NCBI GenBank assembly: GCA_020633655.1
Contig: JACKDF010000006.1
Location: 62,001-126,000 of the forward strand
Length of the DNA stretch: 64,000 nucleotides
Direction of reading: 5' to 3'
Source: Deferribacteres bacterium
Lineage (GTDB): Bacteria > Zhuqueibacterota > Zhuqueibacteria > Zhuqueibacterales > Geothermadaptataceae
Part shown: positions 8,405 through 18,410 of the stretch, piece by piece
Position numbering within the stretch: the first letter of the stretch is position 1
Layout: each line of letters opens with the position of its first letter
Notes under the pieces: model-generated
Seen by the model: only the letters and a program-made list of their open reading frames with translations
What the model was told of the DNA's origin: nothing
Databases searched by the model: none
Program-made: the position numbers and the translations under genes

Positions 8405-11400
8405 TTACCGGATCAGGCTCATTTTCCGGGATTTAACAAATTTTTCCGTTTGTAATTTGTAAAAATAAAGCCCGCTCGCAACGCTCACACCGTTATCGTC
8501 GAGCCCATCCCATTTCACTTTATAGCGACCGGGTTGCTGCTTTTCGTTTTGAACCAGTGTTTTGATTTTTTGTCCACGAACATTAAATACATACAGAGAT
8601 ACTTCTGAATTGTGCGGTAACGCATAGCTGATCATGGTTTCCGGATTAAATGGATTGGGATAATTTTGCGACAATTCATAATGTTCCGGCAAAGCATCTG
8701 TTTCCTCAACTCCTGTCGCATTGGGTTGAATGGAAAGATTGTCAATCACCCATCCCCAGGCGTTTGTTGCCGGATCGGCATGCAGGCGGAAGCGGATGAA
8801 AATTTTATCGCCGGCAGCAAAGGTATCACGCAGGTGAAGGGTATGACTGACGAAAAGATCTGCCGTCGGGTGCGTTTCCGGTTTTGTTTTGTAATGGACT
8901 TGCCATTCCGCATCCGCGCTGGAGTCGTATCCATCTTCCAACGGAATCCATGTGACACCGTCTTTTGAACCTTCGACAACGACATAGTCGTAGAAATATT
9001 CATCGCCAAAGACGGTACCCTCTTCTCCAAGTTCAATGATTGCAATGTCATCATAGCTGAAAGAATCATCGCCCATATCAACTTTAATGGGGATACGCAA
9101 CATGGCAGTGATGTCTTTTGCATCCTCATAAGGGTGTGGAGATTGCAGAGCAAAGCTACTCAGCACATCACCACGAATGCGACTGAATCCATCAAAAATG
9201 AAATCGGGTTTGGTGAAATTAAAATCCCAAATATAGGTTGAGCGTGGATCCGGGACGCTGAAAACCTGTACGGAATCTGCAGGTGAACGATAACTTGTAC
9301 CCTGCTTGAAACCTTGTACATACAGAGCATGAATTCCTTCGGTAACACCTGTCAAGCCCTGACTGAAACTGCCTTCGTTGCTTGCACCGGAGGAAGCGAT
9401 GACACTGCCATCGAGCACGAATTGCGTTGAATCGAAGGCCGATTGCATGGAATACAAAGCGACGACTTCACCACTTGGACGCTGTCCGACACTCGTCAAA
9501 CGCGGTGCTTTGGGTACATCCGGCAATTCATAATTGGCTAATTCGGGGATGGTCACCGACCAGACACCACGGCCGTGTGTTGCAACCACAACTTCGTCAT
9601 CGACGACGCGCATTTGCCAGATTGCGACGGCAGGCAAGTTGTTGTCTGCATATGCCCAGGAGGCACCCCCATCTGTGGATTCGAAAATGCCAATTTCCGT
9701 TCCTGCCCAGAGAATATCGGTGTTGTGTGGCATACAAACGAGATCATAAACCGCAACATCCGGGAAACCGTTGCTGCTTGTGCTACCCGTTCCAAACCCG
9801 GAGATATCCTGCCAGTTTTGGCCATAATCTGTTGTACGCACAATTTTGGGACCCTTGGCGAAAGCGAATAACAAATATGCTGTGCCCGGTTCTGTGGGAT
9901 GGGTGGCCAGACCACTGAGCCTTCCGGTGGAGGTTTGTGTGTAATGCGCTGTGGCTTCGAAGGTAATACCTCCATCGCGTGAAACATAAGGTGAATCATC
10001 GCTTCCCATCCAGTAACCGGCCCAAACGACTTGCGGGGTTGCCTGCGAGATTTCAACTTGTGAAAAACTGCTGTTTCCCACAAATCCTTCCGGCATGTCA
10101 ATCAATCGCCAGGTGGATGCGAAATTATCGGTACGCCATAGACCGGAACCACCACTTGCAAAAACTAGGTCGGGGTCAATGTTAGATTTTGCAAGGCGGG
10201 TAATAAATGGATAACCCTCAGAATCATCCATGCCACTCTGGCTATCAACAGAATGCCAGCTCGAGCCACCATCGGTGGAGCGGAAAATATTGTTAAATTG
10301 CGAGGTTTCCAGCATACTGTCCGGGTGGTTATAATGCCAGACTGCTTCGAAACCATCACCGCTCGGAGCGTCGGCCCATGCACTGCCAGCATTTGCATCA
10401 ACAGGTGAAAACCAACTGCCGTTATCCTGTGTACCACCAATGTAGCGATCGGCACTGTGCATTTTATCAACACCGTAAAACTGGGTCGTATTGTAGCCAT
10501 AAAGGGTGTGGGTAAATGATAAGCCCTCATTATCGGAATACCAGATGCCACCATCGTTACCGTTTATCATACGATATTCCAGGGCTGCTGTATTGGTGGG
10601 TACAAGCAATATTCGATGGTGGTCCACATGTACACCTTTGCTTGTGCCACCGTAATCGCCATAGCCATCTGTAACGTTTGTCAGTTCCATATCACGCGCT
10701 GTAATACTACCATAATTTATACGCAAGGTTGCATTGGGCATATTGTTTGGATCGAAACTGCCGCCCGAGGTTAAAACCGGCCAAATAAAATAAAGTTGCT
10801 TATAGGCATGCCCGCCATCAGTGGCAATCGATGGATGGGGGGTTGTTGCGTTGTACGGTTCTTTCTGGAAGAAAAGATATTCGCGCATTGTGACATAGTC
10901 TTCACTAAAATCTGGAGAAAGTTCCCATGTACCATTGCGTGACTGGTCACGGAATGAAACCATGAGCTGTTGGTTATTTGTAATATCCCAGACTTCAAAG
11001 GGTACCTCAACATAATCCTGATAGACGTAATTTCCAGCTGGTACTCCTGAGGTTGCACCTTCTGGAACTAAAAAACGGTGCGCTTTCTGCGATTTTCCGG
11101 GCCCAAATCGCATTTCAACGGCAACGAGTTGTGCAACAGGCAATTCGCCATAATCGATTCCACCGTTGCCAAGGGCACCACCAAAATTGATAAAACTCAT
11201 GAAAGCGTTTGTGTTTTCATAGTCAATTCCCGTTACATCCGGGCCAGTGGTTGTCACATTTGGTTTAACTTCGATATTCCAGAGATTGATACCACCGACA
11301 AATACTTTTTGTTTTTCATAGGGATGAGCAGCGATGGCATTATCATACCATCCTTGTTCCCCGAGCCAGTTAATATTATCTCCACTAACATCGTTGCCAA

Positions 11401-12499
11401 TTACCCAGTCCTGTCCGGAATTAACCGAAACGTACAATGCGGCAAGGTCGTTTTTTCCCTCGCAAGACATAAAAATCCAGGCCGTATCAACGGGCGAAAC
11501 GGCAAGTTCCTGGCGACCGACAACACCGATACCGGAGGATGAGGCTGACCACGTTTTTCCACCATCGATGGATTTGATGACGCCGACGGAATTTATAGCT
11601 GCATATTGTGTTTTAAAATTTTTCGGATTCGCTACGAGATCTTCTACATCGCCATTTGAGGATGAATAAACTTCTGTCCACGATTGACCCCCATTTTCCG
11701 AACGCATAATATGGGAATTTTGTCCGGTGCGCAGATTGAACCCAGGTGCTGTTGCAACGACAAGAATGTTCGGATTTGCAGGATCAACAACCAGTCGCAT
11801 AATATTATCGAATTTATCGTTGTTGGCTGTGCTCGTCAGTTGCTCCCAGGATTGGCCACGATCGGAGCTTTTCCAGATACCACTTCCATCGATCTGATCA
11901 GTATTGCCAAAGCCCTCACCTGTTCCTGCATACATGATGTTGGGATTTGATTTCGACATGACAAGAACACTCGTGGCGAGATTAGGTAAATCTTTCGTGA
12001 GCTCAGTCCAGACTCGTCCAGCGTTCGCTGTTTTCCAGATACCCCCACCAACGGAACCTACATACCAGGTATCGAAATTCGGATCATCGGGATCTACAAC
12101 GATTGCGCGGGTGCGGCCGCTGACATTTCCCGGCCCACGCTCGGTCCACTCCAAAGCCGTAACAGAATTGGTTTTCGCCAGTGCTCTTGTGGAGGATACA
12201 TTCCGGGCTTTCAACAGTTCATTCACCCGATAATTATTTGGATAGTCTGGTGCGTTTTCCCCATCCCGAGTGCGAATCAAGCGATGGTATTCTGCGAATT
12301 GTCCAGGGCTGTCATGCCGGGAAATTCCCTTGACCCGCTTTTTCTTTTCCGAAGCAGGCTTTTTGACAATTTTTGTCTTTTGTACTTTCTGTGGCAAGAG
12401 CACTTCGTTTCCGGTGTCATAGTCGAATTGACTGCCGATGACCACCGCAATAAAGACAAGCATAAATGCACTTAACCACAATCGACCATTTGTTTTCAT
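8405..12499 (-). CDS. Giant secreted VPS10/sortilin-like beta-propeller protein with C-terminal sorting domain
   Basis: A 1,364-residue exported protein, probably cell-surface or extracellular. An N-terminal signal anchor (WLSAFMLVFIAVVIGSQ) is followed by a basic linker and two groups of Asp-box (BNR) repeats at about 150-370 and 640-960, e.g. SSDRGQSW, SENGGQSW, SIDGGKTW, STDGGSSW, STDGGASW. These build sortilin/VPS10-type propellers. A beta-rich region near 1100-1250 contains WGWVIDNLSI, typical of jelly-roll accessory domains. The last 90 residues, from YELSQNYPNPFNPET, are the type IX/FlgD-like sorting domain ending KMSLIR. No enzyme active site is recognisable; binding or degradation of polymers is a guess. 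Confidence 0.83.
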   Translation of the reverse strand: MKTNGRLWLSAFMLVFIAVVIGSQFDYDTGNEVLLPQKVQKTKIVKKPASEKKKRVKGISRHDSPGQFAEYHRLIRTRDGENAPDYPNNYRVNELLKARNVSSTRALAKTNSVTALEWTERGPGNVSGRTRAIVVDPDDPNFDTWYVGSVGGGIWKTANAGRVWTELTKDLPNLATSVLVMSKSNPNIMYAGTGEGFGNTDQIDGSGIWKSSDRGQSWEQLTSTANNDKFDNIMRLVVDPANPNILVVATAPGFNLRTGQNSHIMRSENGGQSWTEVYSSSNGDVEDLVANPKNFKTQYAAINSVGVIKSIDGGKTWSASSSGIGVVGRQELAVSPVDTAWIFMSCEGKNDLAALYVSVNSGQDWVIGNDVSGDNINWLGEQGWYDNAIAAHPYEKQKVFVGGINLWNIEVKPNVTTTGPDVTGIDYENTNAFMSFINFGGALGNGGIDYGELPVAQLVAVEMRFGPGKSQKAHRFLVPEGATSGVPAGNYVYQDYVEVPFEVWDITNNQQLMVSFRDQSRNGTWELSPDFSEDYVTMREYLFFQKEPYNATTPHPSIATDGGHAYKQLYFIWPVLTSGGSFDPNNMPNATLRINYGSITARDMELTNVTDGYGDYGGTSKGVHVDHHRILLVPTNTAALEYRMINGNDGGIWYSDNEGLSFTHTLYGYNTTQFYGVDKMHSADRYIGGTQDNGSWFSPVDANAGSAWADAPSGDGFEAVWHYNHPDSMLETSQFNNIFRSTDGGSSWHSVDSQSGMDDSEGYPFITRLAKSNIDPDLVFASGGSGLWRTDNFASTWRLIDMPEGFVGNSSFSQVEISQATPQVVWAGYWMGSDDSPYVSRDGGITFEATAHYTQTSTGRLSGLATHPTEPGTAYLLFAFAKGPKIVRTTDYGQNWQDISGFGTGSTSSNGFPDVAVYDLVCMPHNTDILWAGTEIGIFESTDGGASWAYADNNLPAVAIWQMRVVDDEVVVATHGRGVWSVTIPELANYELPDVPKAPRLTSVGQRPSGEVVALYSMQSAFDSTQFVLDGSVIASSGASNEGSFSQGLTGVTEGIHALYVQGFKQGTSYRSPADSVQVFSVPDPRSTYIWDFNFTKPDFIFDGFSRIRGDVLSSFALQSPHPYEDAKDITAMLRIPIKVDMGDDSFSYDDIAIIELGEEGTVFGDEYFYDYVVVEGSKDGVTWIPLEDGYDSSADAEWQVHYKTKPETHPTADLFVSHTLHLRDTFAAGDKIFIRFRLHADPATNAWGWVIDNLSIQPNATGVEETDALPEHYELSQNYPNPFNPETMISYALPHNSEVSLYVFNVRGQKIKTLVQNEKQQPGRYKVKWDGLDDNGVSVASGLYFYKLQTEKFVKSRKMSLIR

Positions 12500-12645
12500 A
12501 AAAATTCCTTTACGTTTGTTGATTCTATTATTCGATTTTTATTCGGGATAGGGGATGTACCAGTGCGAACAATAATTTTACAAAATTCGTGGTTGGGAGA
12601 GACGATCGAAAAACAGGAAAATTCCGACCTTGAACTTGCCAAAGT

Positions 12646-13068
12646 TTATTTTAGCTGATCTCCCAAACGTTGCTTTTCTCCGGTTCGTATATTTATGATA
12701 ACTGACTTCGCGCCTTCATTGTCTCTTACAATTCCCGGCATCTGCACTACTTTGATATGACCAGCATCATACCAGCTCACCTTTCCTCCCGGAAATTTCT
12801 TTTGAAAAATTATTTTCTCGGCGATTTTGTCCCAAACAACGGCATGGACAGAATCCATGCGTTCTGAATTGTTATCTTTCTTAGACAAACATAGGAGCAA
12901 CGAATCCGAGGTGTTGGGAATAGTTTTGTATCCTGAGCCGAGGAGCTGGGTAATGGCGAGCTCCCTTTTTACAGCGGCGTCTTCGGAAGGTTTTTGCTTC
13001 CCTTTGTTGTGGCATGACAAAGGGAATAAAATGAGCAAAATGAATATAATGCGTGCGTAATTCGACAT
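12646..13068 (-). CDS. Small putative lipoprotein, function unknown
   Basis: A 140-residue protein that I do not recognise. The N-terminus MSNYARIIFILLILFPLSC is a hydrophobic signal ending in a cysteine; the lipobox is imperfect, with Pro at -3. A charged segment (HNKGKQKPSED) follows. The remainder is a small soluble domain of mixed strand and helix with IPNTSDSLLLCLSKKDN and VSWYDAGHIKVVQMPG. AAGGGA upstream of the ATG is an acceptable ribosome site. It lies upstream of the giant propeller gene in the same direction, with a gap of about 150 bases; a shared role is not evident. Confidence 0.6.
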   Translation of the reverse strand: MSNYARIIFILLILFPLSCHNKGKQKPSEDAAVKRELAITQLLGSGYKTIPNTSDSLLLCLSKKDNNSERMDSVHAVVWDKIAEKIIFQKKFPGGKVSWYDAGHIKVVQMPGIVRDNEGAKSVIINIRTGEKQRLGDQLK

Positions 13069-13697
13069 TTAGCGTCCCTTATATGGAATTAACTGAGTGA
13101 AGGGATAAATAAAAAAACAAAAATGGAATTGCAAACTCTTTTCTTTAAAAATAACAACGGGCTATAAGTTCCACTTCATGAAATACGGATTGCTTTATTC
13201 ATAAACCTCAAGATTGGGGCTGTGTTAAAACGCATGATTTTGATCCAATCATTTATTTTCATAGAGCGAAAGCGTTCTCGCTGATTGTAGTACACATTCC
13301 ATCCGGTGGGGCGCCTTCGTTCTATTTATGTTTTGCCACAACCCTATGGCTCATCAGTAGCATTGAAGGAATAAAACCGGATAGATTGTAAACACCTCTG
13401 AGAGCACAGATCTCCTTCACACTGAAGTGTAGCATGAGTTAAAAAGTGACTTCAAATCCTGCTCCAATAATCGTCATTTCAGGTGGTAACCATAAAATTA
13501 TTCAGCAAATTCACTTGCAAAGGAGAGGCAAGTTGCTTATAATTTTTTCACATTCCTGAATCCAAACCAATCATTGTTACGGTTCTCAAGGCATGATTCC
13601 AGAACAATCGTAAACTATTTCCGCCTTTGAAGAGTATAATTCACATCAGGGGAAAAATACAGGCGTTTTATTAACCTTTATCTGAAAGGATAGTACA
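13069..13697. other. Intergenic region containing inverted-repeat element 2
   Basis: About 630 bases without a supportable gene. It contains the element at 13216-13345 and its flanks, which resemble the flanks of element 3: GCTTTATTCATAAACC lies just left of both. The promoter for the rightward kinase-like gene must lie at its right end. Confidence 0.5.
13216..13345. repeat. Inverted-repeat element 2 (MITE-like)
   Basis: Left end GGGGCTGTGTTAAAACGCATG; right end inverse ATGTTTTGCCACAACCCT, imperfect. Inside is a stem-loop with GCGAAAGCGTTCTCGCTGA and GGCGCCTTCGTTC. This interior matches, in reverse orientation, sequence just right of element 3 near 14,885-14,945. The element is probably a short non-autonomous mobile unit. 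Confidence 0.6.
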
Positions 13698-14414
13698 ATG
13701 TCGAAATTAGCCAAAGAGATCCCGATCGAAAAGATTGTTGCACGTCAAGTCAGCCTGGGCCAGCAAAGTCATCGCCGGGAAACGGTTTACAAGAAAGCAC
13801 TTGATTTTCCCTCCATTAGCATTTCCCGGGAGACGGGGAGTGGGGAAGAGGAGGTTGTCGAAGAACTGAAACGAATTTTAGGTTGGCAGGTTTACGATAA
13901 AAACATCGTTGAGAGAATTGCCAACAACGCTGCACTGAACGCAAAGCTTGTTGAAGCCATTGACGAGCGCACCCGCAGCGAATTCCGTAACTGGATTAAA
14001 GCCGTCTTTCAGAATTCGCTTATCCAGAGCGATCAATATATGCGACACCTCAGCGAAGTCATTCTCTCCATTGCCAAGCATGGGCGAGCGATCATCATCG
14101 GCCGTGGTGCCAATTTCATTTTACCGAAAGGCCAGACATTGGATGTACGGATCATCGCACCGTTGCAACACCGTGCTTATTACACTGCCGATAAACTGAG
14201 CATCGACTATGAAAAAGCAAAACGCATGGTGATTTATTCGGACAATGAAAGACAGGCTTTTTTGCATAAATTTTTCAACAGGACCGAGTTTGATCCGTTG
14301 AACTATGATGTTATAATCAATACCGGCAATATGAATTATAAGACGGCAGCGCGTGTGATTGTTGAAGCACTTTGTTCAAAGTTTGCGATGAAACTTGAGA
14401 ACCTGAAAGCTTGA
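13698..14414 (+). CDS. Cytidylate kinase-like family protein
   Basis: A 238-residue soluble P-loop-like protein of the cytidylate-kinase-like family (PF13189), distinct from true Cmk. Seen: SISRETGSGEEEVVEELKRIL at about residues 36-56, where the usual ISRExGSGG nucleotide loop has lost its second Gly-Gly; YDKNIVERIA; the conserved GRGANFILP near residue 135; and VRIIAPLQHR. NYDVIINTGNM near the C-terminus matches the family's DLVINTG-type element. AAGGATAGTACAATG gives a good ribosome site. It stands alone between repeat-rich gaps. The phosphate acceptor is unknown, and the weak loop could mean altered nucleotide binding. Confidence 0.8.
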   Translation: MSKLAKEIPIEKIVARQVSLGQQSHRRETVYKKALDFPSISISRETGSGEEEVVEELKRILGWQVYDKNIVERIANNAALNAKLVEAIDERTRSEFRNWIKAVFQNSLIQSDQYMRHLSEVILSIAKHGRAIIIGRGANFILPKGQTLDVRIIAPLQHRAYYTADKLSIDYEKAKRMVIYSDNERQAFLHKFFNRTEFDPLNYDVIINTGNMNYKTAARVIVEALCSKFAMKLENLKA

Positions 14415-15174
14415 AAATGCAACGGGATTTGAGCCTGTTTCATTCATCAAAACCTGGATTGGAGCTGTATTATTACTTCGCCTGCTTTATTCATAAACCA
14501 TAAGATGGGGGCTGTGTCAAAACATGAATTGCTTGAATATTTATTCAGTTTTTTGAATGTACGAAAACCTTTTTTAAAAATCCACTCTTGGCAGGGGACA
14601 GATCAGTGAAAAAAGCGAAGCATTTTTTCGTGATCAGGGGTGGGTTCGGCGTAGAATTCACTCCTTCGCATCACTTATTACGCTCGAACCTAACCTACCC
14701 CGAGCCCTTGCGGGCCCACCCCTTCCAGAAGGGGAATTGACTGGCGATTACTTCGCTCCGCCTGTTTTTAAACGTCAAAACATGCATATACATTATATTG
14801 TATATTTATGTATTAATTTCATGTTTTGACACAGCCCCACCATCGCTCACTTTTAGCATTGCTTGAATAAACCAAGTTAGTGGGAACAAAGGCGTACCGC
14901 TGAGATGAACATGCGTTACACTCAGCGGGTACGCTTTCGTTCGATAAAAGGGGATGTTTTGTCAATTCCGTTGTATTTCCTGTTTCATAAAATCCCAACA
15001 TTTTCTATTTTGAATACAAATCAATGGCGTAATCTCCTTTAGCATATTCGCTTTTTTCAAACGCTCATTCATCTATCCTTAAATTTAAATTGGGATTAAG
15101 TATTGTTTTAGCTCAGGTTTCTTACCTGAACTAAAAATACTCGCAATCTTGAAGGCGAAATAAAATGGTAATAA
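14415..15174. other. Repeat-dominated intergenic region
   Basis: About 760 bases without a supportable gene. It is mostly occupied by inverted-repeat element 3 (14507-14838) and a further palindromic unit at about 14,880-14,945, in which GTACCGCTGAG and CTCAGCGGGTAC form a stem. The patatin promoter should lie in the last 150 bases, which are AT-rich. Confidence 0.5.
14507..14838. mobile_element. Inverted-repeat element 3, MITE-like, 332 bp
   Basis: Terminal inverted repeats of about 23 bases: GGGGGCTGTGTCAAAACATG at the left end and the inverse CATGTTTTGACACAGCCCC at the right, nearly perfect. No transposase is encoded. The interior contains smaller palindromes and an extra GTCAAAACATG near 14,774. 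No clear target-site duplication is seen. The ends resemble those of insertion sequences, so a non-autonomous derivative is the simplest reading. Confidence 0.65.
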
Positions 15175-17322
15175 ATGATGGCTAAATACATAATTCTGCT
15201 TATTTTTTTATCGCTCACCCAATCAACCAGTGCTCAGGAAAAGGAAGTCTCAATTGGCCTGGCACTGAGCGGGGGAGGTGCGAAAGGATTAGCTCATATT
15301 GGCGTGCTCAAAGTTTTAGATGAGGCTGGTGTTCCCGTTCACTTCATCTCAGGGACGAGCATGGGCGCTCTTGTTGGCGCGTTGTATTCCATCGGTTATT
15401 CGCCTCAGGAACTGCAAAACCTGGCAATGCGCCTGGACTGGCGCAGCATGCTGACTGATGCCATCGATCGCAAACTCCTGCCGATGGCGGAGAAAGATAA
15501 AATCAACCACTATCTTGGCACTTTTGAGTTAAAAAAAGGCCAGATCAGCTTGCCAACCGGCATCATCAAGGGGCACAATATTTCCACCAGCCTTTCCGAA
15601 ATGGTGTGGTCTGCCCAGGAGGTTAACGATTTTTCGAAGCTGCCGATCCCGTTTGTCGCCGTGACGACCGACATTGCCTCCGGTGAAACCATTCCCTTAA
15701 AAACCGGCAACCTTGCCCAGGCATTGCGTGCCACCATGGCTATTCCCACTTTTCTCACACCGCAAATTCAACAAGGCCGACTATTGGTCGATGGTGGCAT
15801 CACACGTAATCTACCGGCTGAAGATGTTCGCGAACTTGGGGCAAATTATATCATTGGTGTCGATGTGGGTACTTCATTGCGTGGAGTGGATGAACTCAAT
15901 AGTTTTATCGAGATTATGGATCAATCCATTCGGTTGGGTTCCTACCTGGAGACAATTGAACAGCGCAATATGTGCAATATTGTTATCGAGCCGCTTTTAC
16001 CCGACCTGACCTTTTCTGATTTTAACTCGGCAGAAGAATTGATTCGCCGTGGTGAGGTTGCCGCCAAAAAGAAACTCCCACAAATTCTTGCTTTTCTCAA
16101 TGCCAGTAATGTTCGACCTGGGCTTTCCTCCGCACAACGCCGGGCGATGCTTTCTACCAGTTCTGTTGAAATAGACAGTATTGTCTACACAGGTGCAACG
16201 CATCGCGATAAAATAACCGTGCAAAATGATTTGGGATTTTCCGCTCCGAAGGAAATCACTGCCAAAGACATGACACATGCGATGAAACGAATTTACAGTA
16301 GTCAGGCATACCATAAAATTACTTATGAAATCGAGCGCAAGGGCAGTCAAAATATTCTCAATATTGATTTACAGGAAAAAGAAACACATCTGTTTCGATA
16401 TGGTTTCCATTTCAATTCCCATGAAGCGGCAAAATTTCTTCTCAACACGACCAAGCGAAATATTACCGGGCCCAATTCATCCTTTTCTCTCGATCTGCAG
16501 CTTGCCAACCGGACGCAAGCGGATCTGGAGTATTACACGGCATCAAAAAACAAGCACTACCTTGGATTTCGATTCCGCGCTTACTATCACTCTATCGAAT
16601 ACGATTTTTATAATGGGAAAAATCGGACAGCACAATTTGGCAGCCGCATCAATGGAACAGACTTTTTCATCGGTTCATTGCTTTCAAAACGAATTTTAGC
16701 TGGTGCTGGATATTCCTATGAACTCATCGATACAGAGCGTGAAATTGGTGATCTGGTTTTGCAGGACTCGTTTTCGCGACTGGCGAGTGCCTACGTACTG
16801 GCGCACTATGACTCGAAAAACAGGGAAGCATTTCCCACCAAAGGTGTCCGCTGGATTTGGAAAACCGAAGCAGCATGGCCTGAAATCGGGAGTGAGAAGA
16901 AGTTCTGGCGCAGCTCCGTTCATTATCAAGCCTACCGTCAACTCTCAAAATGCCTGACGGGAATACTCGAAGCACAGGCAGGAATTACAACGAGTGATTC
17001 GCTTCCATTAACCTTGCGGTTTTATCTTGGGGGCTTTGGATCGTTTGCTGGTTTCAAAGTGCAGGAAATGGCAGGAAATAATTTACAAGCTGCCAGCATT
17101 GGATTGCAGTGGGAAATCATGCGGGATAAATTTATCACCGCACTATTAAATTCCGGTACGACCCTCGACTCCTGGAAACTCGATTCTGATTTGGGTAAGT
17201 ATGTTGGAGGCTTCGCACTTGGAATTGGTGCTGCAACACCCTTCGGACCGATGCAAATACAATTCTCCGGAAGCAGGCGTCACGCGATGCTAGTGTATAT
17301 TTCTGTGGGGTATAATTTTTAG
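15175..17322 (+). CDS. Patatin-like phospholipase with C-terminal Omp85-type beta-barrel
   Basis: A 715-residue outer-membrane phospholipase of the PlpD-like (type Vd) architecture. Seen: a signal peptide ending STSAQ; a patatin domain with oxyanion motif SGGGAKG at residues 32-38, nucleophile Ser62 in GTSMG and the catalytic Asp in VDGGITRNLP near residue 206. A POTRA-like segment follows at about 325-400, and a beta-barrel to the C-terminus with GGFGSFAGF, terminating in aromatic VGYNF as outer-membrane proteins do. Lipid hydrolysis is well supported by the Ser-Asp dyad; whether the patatin part is released outside is inferred. The gene converges on the butyrate kinase gene with only 5 bases between. 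Confidence 0.9.
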   Translation: MMAKYIILLIFLSLTQSTSAQEKEVSIGLALSGGGAKGLAHIGVLKVLDEAGVPVHFISGTSMGALVGALYSIGYSPQELQNLAMRLDWRSMLTDAIDRKLLPMAEKDKINHYLGTFELKKGQISLPTGIIKGHNISTSLSEMVWSAQEVNDFSKLPIPFVAVTTDIASGETIPLKTGNLAQALRATMAIPTFLTPQIQQGRLLVDGGITRNLPAEDVRELGANYIIGVDVGTSLRGVDELNSFIEIMDQSIRLGSYLETIEQRNMCNIVIEPLLPDLTFSDFNSAEELIRRGEVAAKKKLPQILAFLNASNVRPGLSSAQRRAMLSTSSVEIDSIVYTGATHRDKITVQNDLGFSAPKEITAKDMTHAMKRIYSSQAYHKITYEIERKGSQNILNIDLQEKETHLFRYGFHFNSHEAAKFLLNTTKRNITGPNSSFSLDLQLANRTQADLEYYTASKNKHYLGFRFRAYYHSIEYDFYNGKNRTAQFGSRINGTDFFIGSLLSKRILAGAGYSYELIDTEREIGDLVLQDSFSRLASAYVLAHYDSKNREAFPTKGVRWIWKTEAAWPEIGSEKKFWRSSVHYQAYRQLSKCLTGILEAQAGITTSDSLPLTLRFYLGGFGSFAGFKVQEMAGNNLQAASIGLQWEIMRDKFITALLNSGTTLDSWKLDSDLGKYVGGFALGIGAATPFGPMQIQFSGSRRHAMLVYISVGYNF

Positions 17323-17327
17323 GTTCG

Positions 17328-18410
17328 TCAGTGATAGATCAGAATAGGCTCTTCAGCCCGTAAAACACGCAACGCCCCCTCCATCAATGCACGCAGTTCT
17401 TCCTCTCCGGGATAAATGTGCACCGGGGCAATCCAGCTAATTTTGTCGTGGATAGAATTGATAACTTCCTCTGATTTTGCCATACCGCCAGTGAGCAAAA
17501 TTGCGTCAACCTTGCCATTGAGTACCGTGGCCATTGCGCCGATTTCCTTGCTTATTTGGTAGATCATTGCAGTAAAAACAAGCTGTGCATTTACATCGTT
17601 ATTTACCAGGCCAGCGATTAACTGGCGAATGTCTTTATAACCACAATAGGAAAAAACACCGCCTTCTTTGAAAATTTTATCCACCATTTGTTTTTGGGAG
17701 AATTCGCCGGAAAAGCACAATTTTATGAGAGGCATTACAGGCAACGAACCGGCCCGTTCCGGAGAAAATGCACCTTCGTCCCGGGGATTGGTAACATCGA
17801 TCATACGACCGTCTTTGTGAGCTGAAATTGAAATCCCGCTTCCCAAATGTGCCACAATCAGGCGTAGATTCTCATAGGACTTCCGGCATTCCCCGGCAAA
17901 ACGTTTGGCAACTGCTTTTGTATTGAGTGCGTGGCTCAAACACTCGCGGTCCATTCCCTGCAGGCCGGAAAGACGTGCCTCAGGTTGTAGTTCATCGACA
18001 CTTACCGGATCGACGATACAGGCAAGAGCCTGTGCCGGCTGTGCCAGTTTTTCAGCCAACATCGCGCCCAGGTTGGATGCATGCTCTCCTCGTGCTGCAA
18101 TAAGTAAATCACCCAACATCTGGTTGTTAATTCGGTACGTTCCGCTTCTTAACGGCTTTAAAAGTCCACCACGCCCCACAACTGCATCCAGTTTTTTCAA
18201 ATCAACATTGTTTTCTTCGCAGATTGCGATTATTTTTTCCAGGCGAAAGGGCAACTGCTTTTCCATGGTTTCTTTGTAGAATGGCTGTAATTGCTCTGCA
18301 GTGTGAATGAGGTTTTCTTCAAAGAGACATTGATCGTTTTCATAAAATGCAATTTTGGTGGAACTGGAACCAGGATTAATAACTAAAATTCGAAACAAAT
18401 CATTGCGCAT
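17328..18410 (-). CDS. buk: Butyrate kinase
   Basis: Converts butyryl-phosphate (or branched acyl-phosphate) and ADP to the acid and ATP, the energy-yielding end of butyryl-CoA fermentation or, in reverse, acid activation. The 360-residue protein has the acetate/butyrate kinase phosphate-binding start VINPGSSSTKIAFYEND, VGRGGLLKPL near residue 85, VAHLGSGISISAH and DVTNPRDEGAFSPERAG, and LTGGMAKSEE near the C-terminus; these favour Buk over acetate kinase. It overlaps the upstream ptb by 11 bases, so the two are translationally coupled. Confidence 0.94.
   Translation of the reverse strand: MRNDLFRILVINPGSSSTKIAFYENDQCLFEENLIHTAEQLQPFYKETMEKQLPFRLEKIIAICEENNVDLKKLDAVVGRGGLLKPLRSGTYRINNQMLGDLLIAARGEHASNLGAMLAEKLAQPAQALACIVDPVSVDELQPEARLSGLQGMDRECLSHALNTKAVAKRFAGECRKSYENLRLIVAHLGSGISISAHKDGRMIDVTNPRDEGAFSPERAGSLPVMPLIKLCFSGEFSQKQMVDKIFKEGGVFSYCGYKDIRQLIAGLVNNDVNAQLVFTAMIYQISKEIGAMATVLNGKVDAILLTGGMAKSEEVINSIHDKISWIAPVHIYPGEEELRALMEGALRVLRAEEPILIYH

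Noticed and set aside
9427..10101. Overlapping antisense open frames of 160-180 codons inside the giant propeller gene
   Set aside because: These are shadows of the repetitive Asp-box coding sequence; the sense strand has clear domains.
18400..18410. Overlap of ptb and buk as a possible frameshift
   Set aside because: Both proteins are full length and complete at their ends; short overlaps are normal in coupled operons.
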